DNA of 11,688 bases from Nitriliruptor sp040882055 (GTDB taxonomy: Bacteria > Actinomycetota > Nitriliruptoria > Nitriliruptorales > Nitriliruptoraceae): contig JBBECA010000090.1 in the NCBI GenBank assembly GCA_040882055.1, positions 1 through 11,688 on the forward strand, read 5' to 3'. Under the pieces are notes generated by a model that was given only the letters and a program-made list of their open reading frames with translations, was not told where the DNA came from and searched no databases. Below are positions 1 through 6,883 of the stretch, in pieces. Made by a program: the position numbers and the translations under genes. Every line of letters begins with the position of its first letter. The first letter of the stretch is position 1.

Positions 1-98
1 CCCGAGCGACAGCCGCCCTCGGGTGGCACCGTCTAGGCAGCTGCAGCAGGGACCGTGGCGGGCCGCGGCGAACCCCTCGGGGTGCCGTCGTCCACCTC

Positions 99-105
99 GG
101 AGGAG
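99..105 (+). promoter_or_regulatory. Ribosome binding site that fixes the hydrolase start
   Basis: GGAGGAG lies 6 nt upstream of the GTG at 112. It is the best Shine-Dalgarno match in the region. It argues for the start at 112 over the in-frame GTG at 55, which lacks such a site and would put 19 uncharged and acidic residues before the signal peptide. Confidence 0.7.
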
Positions 106-111
106 TCCCCC

Positions 112-2061
112 GTGTCCCGCTCCCGCTCGTCCCGGCTGCTCGCCGGACTCGCCGCACTGTCCCTGGTCACCGCTGCACCGTCCGCCGGACCGCTCGAGCT
201 CGAAGGTGACCTCGCCGGTGCGGTGGCGGCGGCGGGTCCCGAGGACCGCGAGCGCGGTGGACCACCCGAGGGCGAGGGGCCACCCGAGGGCGCCGGCAAG
301 CCGGAGCAGCCTGGCCCGCCCGACGCGCCCGGCAAGCCGACGGACCCGGGGAACCCGGGACAGCCGGACCCGGCGGGGCCGAACGAGGAGCCGCTCGAGC
401 CGACGGACTACATCGCGCTCGCCGACGCGCTCTCGCAGCCGGACTACCCGGAGATCGACAAGACCTCGGAGCACGTCGAGACCTTCGACGGCGAACGGCT
501 CTACGTCGAGGTGACGCGCCCCGATCCCGCCGAGCACGGCGATGGTCCCTGGCCGGTCATCCTCGAGGCGAGCCCCTACCACGGCACCCTCGCCGACCGC
601 GAGGGCATCCGCGTCTTCCCCGACCCGAAGGACGAGCACGGCGACCCCGTCGGTATGACCGGCTACTTCGCCGAGCGCGGGTACGCCGTGGTCATGGTCG
701 ACCTGCGCGGCACCGGCCGGTCCACCGGCTGCCTCGATCACCTCGGCCCCAACGACGCACGGGACCTCGAGCTCATCGTCGAGTGGGCCGCCCGTGAGGA
801 GTGGTCCAACGGTCGGGTCGGGATGACCGGGCACAGCTACGTGGGCTCGACGCCGTCGGTGGCAGCGGCGCAGGACCCGCGTGGACTCGTCACGATCGCG
901 CCGTCGGCGGGTCTGGCGTCGATGTACGACCACCAGTTCCACAACGGGGTGCCGTGGTTCCTGCAGTACGTGGGCCCGGTGTTCGCCTACGAGCAGCTCG
1001 CGCTCGAACGGGATCTGCCCGGCGGCGACAACGAAGCCGCCTTCCCGAACCCGCAGTTCGGCTGCGGGCTGCCCAACAGCGCCGCGACGGCCGGCCACGG
1101 TCAGGTCACCGGGCAGTACCAGGACTGGCACGCCGAGCGTGACTGGCGTGAGGGCGCGGCTGACGCCGACATCCCGATCTTCATGATCCACGGCGTCAAC
1201 GACAACGCCGCCCGGATCCCGGCCGCCGAGTGGTTCTTCGCCGACCGCGATCCACGCGAGGACGACAAGGTCTGGATCGGCCAGTGGGACCACGGTTCGG
1301 CCGGGAACACCACGTGCTCCGAGGGGCACGTGACCTGTCGGTTCGATCAGTGGAAGTACGCCTTGCACGCCTGGTTCGACCACCACCTGATGGAACGCGA
1401 CGTGACCACCGGCCCGCCGGTCGAGGCGTTCCTGAACGGCGAGCAGATCACCGTCACCGAGCGGTGGGATCCGACGCCCGGGGTCGAGCAGCTCTACCTC
1501 GACGCCTCGGACGGATCGCTGTCGCAGGAGGCACCGACGGAGGCCTCGTCGGCGTCGTTCACCGCGATCGCCGGTGACGGCTCGACCGAGTTCGTGTCCG
1601 CACCGCTCGCGGAGGACACGGTGTTCCTCGGGCTGCCCGAGCTCCAGCTCGACGTGTCGGTGACCGGCCAGGTCGTGCACCTGGTGACCGAGCTGCTGAT
1701 CGAGGCGGAGGATGGCACCCGGCGTCGCGCGAACGTCTGCGCCGCGAACACCCACCTGCGCGACTCGCTCGAGACGCCGTCCCCGGTCGTCCCGGGTGAC
1801 GTCATGCCCATCGATCTGCAGTGCTTCAGCCAGGCCCACCGGGTGCTGGCCGGCGAACGGCTGGTGCTGTCGGTCGGGACCGCCAGCGCCGATCACGTGC
1901 CGACGCTGGCGACGGATCTGCAGGTCACCGTCCACACCGGACCCACCGCGCTGGGCTACCGCCTGCCGGTGCTGGCCGACGCGGAGGTCTTCGACGACGT
2001 CCCGCTGCGGGAGGGTGAGACGGGCGAGGAGCCCGATGAGGGGGAGCCCGGTCCGGCGTAG
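112..2061 (+). CDS. Secreted CocE/NonD-family serine hydrolase (X-Pro dipeptidyl-peptidase S15-like)
   Basis: The product is 649 aa from the GTG at 112. Residues 1 to about 24 form a signal peptide (Arg-rich start, then LLAGLAALSLVTAAPSA). A Pro/Gly/Glu-rich linker follows to about residue 100, then an alpha/beta-hydrolase domain of the S15/CocE type. The nucleophile is S242 in GHSYVG. D364 in GVNDNAARIP and H394 in WDHGS complete a visible catalytic triad. DLRGTGRSTG upstream of the nucleophile is typical of the family. From about residue 430 comes the beta-rich C-terminal jelly-roll expected of this family, with an acidic Glu/Gly/Pro tail before the TAG stop. The family hydrolyses acyl or peptidyl bonds (cocaine esterase, glutaryl-7-ACA acylase, X-Pro peptidase); the substrate here is unknown. 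The signal peptide indicates export. The same frame stays open beyond the stop to 2427, so the gene may originally have been longer. Family assignment is firm; substrate is not inferred. Confidence 0.9.
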   Translation: MSRSRSSRLLAGLAALSLVTAAPSAGPLELEGDLAGAVAAAGPEDRERGGPPEGEGPPEGAGKPEQPGPPDAPGKPTDPGNPGQPDPAGPNEEPLEPTDYIALADALSQPDYPEIDKTSEHVETFDGERLYVEVTRPDPAEHGDGPWPVILEASPYHGTLADREGIRVFPDPKDEHGDPVGMTGYFAERGYAVVMVDLRGTGRSTGCLDHLGPNDARDLELIVEWAAREEWSNGRVGMTGHSYVGSTPSVAAAQDPRGLVTIAPSAGLASMYDHQFHNGVPWFLQYVGPVFAYEQLALERDLPGGDNEAAFPNPQFGCGLPNSAATAGHGQVTGQYQDWHAERDWREGAADADIPIFMIHGVNDNAARIPAAEWFFADRDPREDDKVWIGQWDHGSAGNTTCSEGHVTCRFDQWKYALHAWFDHHLMERDVTTGPPVEAFLNGEQITVTERWDPTPGVEQLYLDASDGSLSQEAPTEASSASFTAIAGDGSTEFVSAPLAEDTVFLGLPELQLDVSVTGQVVHLVTELLIEAEDGTRRRANVCAANTHLRDSLETPSPVVPGDVMPIDLQCFSQAHRVLAGERLVLSVGTASADHVPTLATDLQVTVHTGPTALGYRLPVLADAEVFDDVPLREGETGEEPDEGEPGPA

Positions 2062-2079
2062 GCGCCCATCGAGGAGTCG

Positions 2080-2427
2080 GTGACCGTGGTCGCGCCGGGG
2101 CTCGGCGAGGTCGGGGTGGCTCCGGTCACCGAGGCGTACGTCGAGTTCGAGGTGCTCGACGGCTTCGATAACGACCGGCTCGACGCGTTCGCGACCCTGA
2201 CCCTCCCCGGCGACGTTGACCTCGACCTGCAGCGCGCCACGGCAGCGGGTGACTGGGAGACGGTGGCGACGGGGGCGAGCTTCGCGCTCGACCACGAGCA
2301 GCTGTCGCTCGCGCGTCCGGCGCCGGGTGACTACCGCCTGGTCGTGCACAACTGGGCCGGACCGCCGAACCAGGTCGATGTGCTGATCCGGTTCGTCAAC
2401 TCCGCGGGCGAGATCGGCGAGGGCTGA
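2080..2427 (+). CDS. Same-frame C-terminal segment of the hydrolase beyond a TAG stop; possibly a broken-off domain
   Basis: This frame continues that of the hydrolase directly after TAG 2059-2061. It stays open from 2062 to TGA 2425-2427 with the same GC-rich third positions. From GTG 2080 it gives 115 aa, beginning VTVVAPGLGEVGVAPVTEAY and rich in alternating hydrophobic residues (for example YRLVVHNWAG and VDVLIRFVN). This suggests a beta-sandwich accessory domain such as those at the C-terminus of secreted hydrolases. The preceding codons (APIEES) continue the acidic linker that runs up to the stop. GAGGAG at 2071-2076 lies only 3 nt before GTG 2080 (9 nt before GTG 2086), so re-initiation is possible. 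The product would lack a signal peptide, which makes an independent gene unlikely. The likely explanations are a nonsense mutation, a base error or stop readthrough. Confidence 0.5.
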   Translation: MTVVAPGLGEVGVAPVTEAYVEFEVLDGFDNDRLDAFATLTLPGDVDLDLQRATAAGDWETVATGASFALDHEQLSLARPAPGDYRLVVHNWAGPPNQVDVLIRFVNSAGEIGEG

Positions 2428-2447
2428 TCGTCGTCACGGACACGCGA

Positions 2448-2473
2448 GAGGGGCGCCCCGCGGGGCGCCCCTC
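2448..2473. terminator. Perfect 26-nt palindrome, bidirectional terminator
   Basis: The left arm GAGGGGCGCCCC (2448-2459) pairs over 12 bp with the right arm GGGGCGCCCCTC (2462-2473), with a 2-nt centre. It lies 20 nt after the hydrolase frame ends at 2427 and 21 nt after the end of convergent bioY. No T-tract follows on either strand, as is common in GC-rich actinobacteria. The position between two convergent genes supports a shared terminator. Confidence 0.8.
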
Positions 2474-2494
2474 GTCGTGCGTGCGGAGGGAGGA

Positions 2495-3073
2495 TCAGGC
2501 GTCGTCGCGACGCTCGACCAGCTTCCACAGCGTCGGCAGGACGGCGACGGCAGCCGCGATCTTGACGGCGTCACCGGGCAGGAACGGCACGACGCCGTTG
2601 GCGACGGCGAACTCGGCGCCCTGGCCGGTGAAGATGCCGAGCCAGGTGGCGCCGAAGGCGTAGATGACCAGGTTGCCGACCACCATCGCGAGGGTGACGG
2701 AGCGGACGCTGCGGGCGCCGCCGCGTGACGCCCAGGTGCCGAGCAGGAGCGAGGCGGCGACGAAGCCGACGATGTAGCCGAGGGTGGCGCCGCCGCTGGC
2801 GGCGAAGAACGGCAGCCCGAACGCGCCGAGGGCGAGGTAGAGCAGCGACCCGGCGGTCGCACGCTTGCCGCCGAGCGCGATCGCGCCGGCGAGCACCACG
2901 AAGGTCTGTCCGGTGATCGGCACGGGGTTGCCCGGCAGGTAGAAGAACAGCTCGGCCGACAGGGCGATGAGCCCGGTGAAGGCCACGGTGAGGACCACGT
3001 CACGGACGCGTTCGCCGGGCAGCAGGTCGGTCAGCGCACCGGGGCGCGCCAGGGTCGGGTTCGCGGTGCTCAC
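2495..3073 (-). CDS. bioY: Biotin transporter substrate-binding subunit BioY (ECF S component)
   Basis: The product is a 192-aa polytopic membrane protein. It starts at the GTG at 3073-3071, with GAGGAG (3085-3080 on the minus strand) 6 nt upstream. The hallmark VPITGQTF, at about residues 51-58, matches the P-(I/V)-T-x-Q-T signature of BioY. About six hydrophobic segments follow, with Gly-rich stretches such as GGATLGYIVGF and a final PGDAVKI near the C-terminus, all usual for the family. BioY binds biotin in the membrane and imports it alone or with an ECF module (BioM ATPase, BioN/EcfT). No such partner is encoded nearby, so it either works alone or shares a distant ECF module. It lies 97 nt downstream of meaA on the same strand, so the two may be co-transcribed, though a separate weak promoter is possible. 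A longer upstream reading frame exists but its extra residues are Arg/Ser/Pro-rich and not BioY-like. Confidence 0.93.
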   Translation of the reverse strand: MSTANPTLARPGALTDLLPGERVRDVVLTVAFTGLIALSAELFFYLPGNPVPITGQTFVVLAGAIALGGKRATAGSLLYLALGAFGLPFFAASGGATLGYIVGFVAASLLLGTWASRGGARSVRSVTLAMVVGNLVIYAFGATWLGIFTGQGAEFAVANGVVPFLPGDAVKIAAAVAVLPTLWKLVERRDDA

Positions 3074-3079
3074 AGCAGG

Positions 3080-3085
3080 CTCCTC
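3080..3085 (-). promoter_or_regulatory. Ribosome binding site of bioY
   Basis: On the minus strand GAGGAG sits 6 nt before the GTG start of bioY at 3073. It decides this start over the upstream in-frame ATG at 3310, which lies inside meaA. Confidence 0.65.
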
Positions 3086-3114
3086 GAGCTCGGTCGACGA
3101 CGGTCGTCGCCAGC

Positions 3115-3145
3115 AGGCTAGAGCGCGCCGGCCCGCAGACGGCAA
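3115..3145 (-). promoter_or_regulatory. Weak candidate promoter for bioY
   Basis: On the minus strand TTGCCG (3145-3140) is followed after 19 nt by TAGCCT (3120-3115), which fits the relaxed actinobacterial TANNNT -10 pattern. The spacing is 1-2 nt longer than ideal. Transcription from here would leave a 5' leader of roughly 35 nt. This is only a pattern match; readthrough from meaA is the alternative. Confidence 0.25.
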
Positions 3146-3170
3146 CCGGCGCCGGCCGTGACGGCCCGGG

Positions 3171-5174
3171 TCAGCTCGGTTGGAGGCGGCCCGCGACCAT
3201 CTCGGCCACCTCGGCGAGGGTCTCGGTGAGGTCGTAGTCCTTCGGGGTGAAGACCGCGGCGACGCCGGCTTCGCGGAGCTTGCGCTCGTCCTCGGGCGGG
3301 ATGATCCCACCGGCGACGACCGGCACCTCGTGCCCCTCGGCCGTGAGGCCCTCCATCACTTGCGGGATGAGCGCGAGGTGCGAGCCCGACAGGATCGACA
3401 GGCCGACCACGTGCACGTCCTCGTCGACCGCCGCACGGACGATCTGGGACGGGGTCAGGCGGATGCCCTCGTAGATGACCTCCATGCCGAGGTCGCGGGC
3501 GCGGATGGCCACCTGCTCGGCGCCGTTGCTGTGCCCGTCGAGACCGGGCTTGCCGACCAGGATGCGCAGACGGCGGCCGAGCTGCTGCTCGACGGCGGCG
3601 ACGCGGCGTCGGCCTTCGTGCAGCTTGTCGGCGAGCGCGCCGCCGGCGGCCATCGCCCGGTCCGACACGCCGGTCGGGCCCCGGTACTCGCCGAACACCT
3701 CGCGCAGCACCTGCGACCACTCGCCGGTGGTGGCACCGGCCTTGGCGGCCGCGATCGACGCCGGCATGAGGTTCTCGTCGGTCCGGGCCGCGTCACGGAG
3801 CTGGTCGAGCGCCGCGGTGACCGCCGCCTCGTCACGGGTCCCGCGCCACGCCTCGAGCCGAGCGATCTGTTCCGCCTCGGCCGCGTCGTCGACCTTCAGG
3901 ATCCCGCCCTCGGCGTCCACGAGCGGTGAGGGTTCGTCGGTGGTGAAAGCGTTGACACCGATGACGGTCTGCGTGCCGGACTCGATGGCGCGCAGCCGTT
4001 CGGCGTTCGACCGCACGAGCTCGGACTTCATGAAGTCCACCGCGTCCACCGCGCCACCGAGCTCGAGCACCTCGTCGAGCAGCGAGGTGGCGCCATCGAC
4101 CAGCTCGGCGACCTTGGCCTCCATCACCACCGAGCCCTCGAAGAGGTCGTCGTGCTCGAGCAGGTCGGTCTCGAAGGCCAGGACCTGCTGCATGCGCAGG
4201 CTCAGCTGCTGGTCCCACGGACGCGGCAGGCCGAGCGCCTCGTTCCACGCGGGCAACTGCACGGCGCGGGCGCGGGCGTCCTTGGAGAGGGTCACGCCGA
4301 GCATCTCGATCAGGATGCGCGTGATGTTGTTCTCGGGCTGCTGCTCGGTCAGGCCGAGGGAGTTCACCTGCACGCCGTAGCGGAACCGGCGCATCTTGGG
4401 GTCCTCGATGCCGTAGCGCTCCCGCGTGATCCGGTCCCACAGCTCGACGAAGGCGCGCATCTTGGCGACCTCCTCGACGAACCGGATGCCGGCGTTGACG
4501 AAGAACGAGATGCGACCGACGACCTTGCCGAACTCCTCCTCGGGGACCTGGCCCCGCTCGCGGACCGCGTCGAGCACGGCGATGGCGTTGGCCAGCGCGA
4601 AGGCCAGCTCCTGGACCGGCGTCGCGCCCGCCTCCTGGAGGTGGTAGCTGCAGATGTTCAGCGGGTTCCAGCTCGGCACGTGGTTGACGGTGTAGGCCAG
4701 CACGTCGGTGGTCAGGCGCATCGAGGGCCCGGGCGGGAACGCGTAGGTCCCGCGCGAGAGGTACTCCTTGACGATGTCGTTCTGGGTGGTGCCCTTCAAC
4801 TGCGAGACGTCGGCACCCTGCTCCTCGGCGACGGCGATGTAGAGCGCCAGGAGCCACATGGCGGTCGCGTTGATCGTCATCGACGTGTTCATCTGCTCGA
4901 GCGGGATCGCGTCGAACAGCGTGCGCATGTCGTCGAGCGAGGTGACGGGTACCCCGACCTTGCCGACCTCGCCGCGTGCGAGCACGTGGTCCGAGTCGTA
5001 CCCCGTCTGTGTCGGGAGGTCGAAGGCCACCGACAGTCCGGTCTGACCCTTGGCGAGGTTGGTGCGGTACAGCTCGTTCGATGCGGCGGCCGAGGAGTGA
5101 CCGGAGTAGGTCCGCATCAGCCACGGCCGGTCGCGGCGAGGTGCTGCGGTGGCGTCGTCCTGGTCGGAGCTCAC
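3171..5174 (-). CDS. meaA: MeaA-type ethylmalonyl-CoA mutase, B12-dependent
   Basis: The product is 667 aa from the GTG at 5174. GGAGGT lies 6 nt upstream, and the extra 26 residues from ATG 5252 are low-complexity and unlike the family. The N-terminal two thirds are the acyl-CoA mutase TIM barrel, with RTYSGHS near the start, GLSVAFDLPTQTGYDSDH, NTSMTINATAMW, and H178 in SYHLQEAGAT (the position of the catalytic His in methylmalonyl-CoA mutase). The cobalamin domain is fused at the C-terminus: D546-x-H548-x-x-G551 (GLDGHSNG) supplies the cobalt-ligating His, followed by GLSILSGSH and VVAGGIIP. Single-chain architecture, length and motif wording match the Streptomyces MeaA clade. That clade is known to act as ethylmalonyl-CoA mutase, converting (2R)-ethylmalonyl-CoA to (2S)-methylsuccinyl-CoA in acetyl-CoA assimilation. 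Ordinary methylmalonyl-CoA mutase is the alternative but fits less well. No other pathway genes (ccr, mcd, mch) are in the window. Confidence 0.9.
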   Translation of the reverse strand: MSSDQDDATAAPRRDRPWLMRTYSGHSSAAASNELYRTNLAKGQTGLSVAFDLPTQTGYDSDHVLARGEVGKVGVPVTSLDDMRTLFDAIPLEQMNTSMTINATAMWLLALYIAVAEEQGADVSQLKGTTQNDIVKEYLSRGTYAFPPGPSMRLTTDVLAYTVNHVPSWNPLNICSYHLQEAGATPVQELAFALANAIAVLDAVRERGQVPEEEFGKVVGRISFFVNAGIRFVEEVAKMRAFVELWDRITRERYGIEDPKMRRFRYGVQVNSLGLTEQQPENNITRILIEMLGVTLSKDARARAVQLPAWNEALGLPRPWDQQLSLRMQQVLAFETDLLEHDDLFEGSVVMEAKVAELVDGATSLLDEVLELGGAVDAVDFMKSELVRSNAERLRAIESGTQTVIGVNAFTTDEPSPLVDAEGGILKVDDAAEAEQIARLEAWRGTRDEAAVTAALDQLRDAARTDENLMPASIAAAKAGATTGEWSQVLREVFGEYRGPTGVSDRAMAAGGALADKLHEGRRRVAAVEQQLGRRLRILVGKPGLDGHSNGAEQVAIRARDLGMEVIYEGIRLTPSQIVRAAVDEDVHVVGLSILSGSHLALIPQVMEGLTAEGHEVPVVAGGIIPPEDERKLREAGVAAVFTPKDYDLTETLAEVAEMVAGRLQPS

Positions 5175-5180
5175 GGCTGC

Positions 5181-5186
5181 ACCTCC
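5181..5186 (-). promoter_or_regulatory. Ribosome binding site that fixes the meaA start
   Basis: On the minus strand GGAGGT lies 6 nt upstream of GTG 5174-5172. It is a near-perfect Shine-Dalgarno and favours this start over ATG 5252. Confidence 0.7.
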
Positions 5187-5264
5187 ACGGTCGCTGGCAC
5201 GGTCGCTGGACGCGGTACGGCGGGGGCGGATCGCTGCTTCCAGCCGGTCCACGGTGCCACCACG

Positions 5265-5270
5265 ATGCTA
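5265..5270 (-). promoter_or_regulatory. Candidate -10 element upstream of meaA
   Basis: On the minus strand TAGCAT fits the TANNNT -10 pattern of actinobacterial housekeeping promoters in an otherwise very GC-rich stretch. It lies about 90 nt before the meaA start and downstream of the terminator at 5322-5349, where a promoter for this gene would be expected. No good -35 box is seen at 16-19 nt. Confidence 0.3.
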
Positions 5271-5321
5271 GCTGCCACCCCCTGCGGCTCCCCCACCGGG
5301 GTGGCGCGACGGGCGACGCCG

Positions 5322-5349
5322 GAGGGCCAGCCCAGGTGGGCTGGCCCTC
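5322..5349 (-). terminator. Strong hairpin terminator (copy A)
   Basis: The arms GAGGGCCAGCCCA (5322-5334) and TGGGCTGGCCCTC (5337-5349) are perfectly complementary over 13 bp with a 2-nt centre. On the minus strand the hairpin begins 18 nt past a TGA at 5370-5368, the end of a gene fragment beside the assembly gap. It should stop minus-strand transcription before meaA. A diverged copy of the same structure lies at 5396-5417. Confidence 0.75.
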
Positions 5350-5367
5350 GGGTGGTCGCGGGGGCGG

Positions 5368-5385
5368 TCAGCTCGTCGCGACCGG
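5368..5385 (-). pseudogene. Fragment: last codons of a paralogue of the LPVTG surface protein, cut by the gap
   Basis: On the minus strand the 18 nt next to the N run read P-V-A-T-S-stop, the same C-terminal five residues as the anchored surface protein ending at 5435. The following non-coding sequence and terminator also match that gene at roughly 90 percent over about 58 nt, with substitutions and one indel. This is either the 3' end of a second, tandem gene whose body is lost in the gap, or a strain-variant copy of the same end joined by scaffolding. Too little sequence remains to decide. Confidence 0.4.
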
Positions 5386-5395
5386 NNNNNNNNNN
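5386..5395. other. 10-N assembly gap
   Basis: Ten unknown bases, probably a placeholder of arbitrary size. The gap cuts into the left arm of the second terminator hairpin and is flanked on both sides by diverged copies of one gene end. Real missing sequence could range from a few bases to a whole gene. Confidence 0.95.
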
Positions 5396-5417
5396 CAGCC
5401 CACATGGGCTGGCCCTC
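5396..5417 (-). terminator. Hairpin terminator (copy B), truncated by the gap
   Basis: The full arm TGGGCTGGCCCTC (5405-5417) is present. Only CAGCCCA (5396-5402) of the partner arm is visible, the remaining 6 bases falling in the N run. On the minus strand it starts 17 nt past the stop of the surface-protein gene. Its sequence matches copy A except for the loop, so it is very probably that gene's terminator. Confidence 0.65.
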
Positions 5418-5434
5418 CGGTGGTCGCGGTGCGG

Positions 5435-6838
5435 TCAGCTGGTCGCGACCGGGCGACCGCGGTACGCCAGGAGCCACAGGCCGCCGGTCAGCAGCAGCAG
5501 CGCCAGCGCTGCACCGGCCGGGACCTCCTGGCTACCGGTGACGGGCAGCGCGCTGGCGGTCGCGCCACCGACGTCGGTCCCGTCGCCGTTGTCGGCAGCG
5601 CCATCGTTGTCCGCGTCACCGCCGAGCACCGCGGTGTCGTCGGTGTAGGTGAACTGCAGGGTGTCGGTCGTGCCGTCCTCGAAGGTGACGACGACGTCCA
5701 CCGGACCGGCAGCGTCGCCCGGCGGGGTGACGAAGGTGAGCTGGTCACCGTCGCCGTTGGCCTCGAAGTCCACGGCGTCGCCGTCGATCGTCACCGACTC
5801 TGCGGTGTCGAGCCCGTCGCCATCGATGGTCACCGCGGTGCCGCCATCGACCGGACCGTTGTCGGGGTTCAGGCTGTCGGCCGACGGACCGGCGTCGTCG
5901 CCGTCGTCGTCACCCGGGGCGGGCAGCTCGAGGCCGTCGTCGTCCGTGCCGTCGTCGGCACCGTCGGTGCCGTCGGTGCCGTCGTCCGAGCCATCGGCGT
6001 CGGTCCCGTCATCGCCGTCGTCGGTGCCGGGCAGGCCGGGCAGGCCGTCGGTGCCGTCGTCCGAGCCATCGGCGTCGGTCCCGTCGGCGTCGGTGCCGTC
6101 GGTCGGACGCTCGCACTGCGCGTCAGCCAGGACGATCTCGCCGAGGTCGATCTTCAGCACATCCTCGTCCGCGAGCACGACCTCGAGGTCGATGTCGGCG
6201 ACGAGCGCCGTCGCGTGCGCGCTGTCCGCCGTCGTCGTCTCGACCTGGCGGAGCTGGACCCGCGCGTCGGCATCGAGGACCTCGGGGATGTCGAACTCGA
6301 CCGGGACGTCGGTCGTGGTCGGCAGGTCCGCCTCCGCGACGGGTGTGCCGCCGAGCGACAGGCCGACGATCTCGGCGTCCGCCGTGGTGTCGCCCGTCGC
6401 GGGGCACACCGCCTCGGCGGTCAGCACGTCCGCGGCGAGCAGTTCGGTGTCGCCGATCCGCAGCAGCACGTCACCGATCTCCGCGTAGGCGTCGGAGCCG
6501 TCCGTGGCGCGGGTCGCCGACGCCTCGATGACCTCGGCGCGCAGCTCGAACTGCTCCTCGTCGATCACTAGCGGGATGAGCGTCTCGGTCTCCGTGCCGC
6601 CCCCCGCGGGAGCGACGACGTCGGCGAGGACGAGGTTCTCATCGATGATCTGTTCCCCGCCGAGCGCGAGCCCGAGGTCCACCGACACGCCGGTGGCCTC
6701 GGCGTCGCCGGGAGCGGCGGCCGCCGGTGACGCACCGAAGGTGCTCACGGCTGCGATCAGGGCACCGCTCAACAGCAGGCTGCCGACCCGGCTGCGGGTC
6801 GTGCGTCGTCTCGGTGGGTTCGTCCGGTGATCCGGCAT
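5435..6838 (-). CDS. LPXTG-type anchored surface protein with Asp-rich linker and TIG-like domain
   Basis: The product is 467 aa from ATG 6838, with AAGGA 7 nt upstream on the minus strand. The N-terminus is Arg-rich (RRRTTRSR), followed by a hydrophobic core and AAAAP, a classic signal peptide ending near residue 40. Residues about 43-241 form a beta-rich domain resembling secreted actinobacterial 'choice-of-anchor' proteins (my recollection, unverified), with two cysteines. Residues 245-318 are an Asp/Gly/Thr linker with repeated DGTDADGSDDGTDG. Residues about 319-398 look like an IPT/TIG immunoglobulin-like domain (LNPDNGPVDGGTAVTIDGDG). DADNDGAADNGDGTD at 408-422 resembles a thrombospondin type 3 calcium-binding repeat. 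LPVTG at 431-435, a hydrophobic stretch and a short tail with YRGR form a sortase signal. It should be anchored to the cell wall; the ligand is unknown. It is divergent from an M23 peptidase. A longer upstream frame to 8449 runs antisense through that peptidase and is rejected. Confidence 0.85.
   Translation of the reverse strand: MPDHRTNPPRRRTTRSRVGSLLLSGALIAAVSTFGASPAAAAPGDAEATGVSVDLGLALGGEQIIDENLVLADVVAPAGGGTETETLIPLVIDEEQFELRAEVIEASATRATDGSDAYAEIGDVLLRIGDTELLAADVLTAEAVCPATGDTTADAEIVGLSLGGTPVAEADLPTTTDVPVEFDIPEVLDADARVQLRQVETTTADSAHATALVADIDLEVVLADEDVLKIDLGEIVLADAQCERPTDGTDADGTDADGSDDGTDGLPGLPGTDDGDDGTDADGSDDGTDGTDGADDGTDDDGLELPAPGDDDGDDAGPSADSLNPDNGPVDGGTAVTIDGDGLDTAESVTIDGDAVDFEANGDGDQLTFVTPPGDAAGPVDVVVTFEDGTTDTLQFTYTDDTAVLGGDADNDGAADNGDGTDVGGATASALPVTGSQEVPAGAALALLLLTGGLWLLAYRGRPVATS
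5969..6085. repeat. 42-bp direct repeat in the Asp-rich linker
   Basis: Positions 5969-6010 and 6044-6085 are identical over 42 nt and offset by 75 nt, exactly 25 codons, so the frame is kept. They encode DGTDADGSDDGTDG on the minus strand. Shorter GTCGGTGCC units recur between and around them. Such a tract can expand or contract by slippage, changing linker length without breaking the gene. Confidence 0.85.
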
Positions 6839-6854
6839 GGCGTCGTCCTTCACG

Positions 6855-6883
6855 TCGGGAGCTCGGGTATCGGGAGCTCGGGT
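6855..6883. repeat. Tandem 14-nt direct repeat upstream of the surface protein
   Basis: TCGGGAGCTCGGGT occurs at 6855-6868 and 6870-6883, separated by one base. It lies 17-45 nt upstream of the surface-protein start, within its probable leader or promoter. Each unit contains the palindrome GAGCTC. It could be a slippage product or a paired protein site. Confidence 0.6.

Noticed and set aside
1..23. Hairpin CCCGAG/CTCGGG at the window start as a terminator
   Set aside because: The stem is 6 bp with an 11-nt loop and no upstream context is visible, so it is not supported.
55..111. Upstream in-frame GTG start for the hydrolase
   Set aside because: It would bury the signal peptide behind 19 residues and lacks a ribosome site, whereas GTG 112 has GGAGGAG at 6 nt.
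3171..5174. Classical methylmalonyl-CoA mutase large subunit
   Set aside because: Length, N-terminal RTYSGHS region and overall wording fit the MeaA/ethylmalonyl-CoA mutase clade better, though only a tree would settle it.
4152..5648. Long plus-strand open frame across meaA and the 10-N gap
   Set aside because: It is antisense to the well-recognised mutase and reads through Ns; its composition is that of a GC-rich shadow frame.
4976..6571. Plus-strand open frame of 531 codons across the gap and the surface protein
   Set aside because: It is the complement of the Asp-rich coding region, giving Val/Gly/Arg repeats, and includes Ns.
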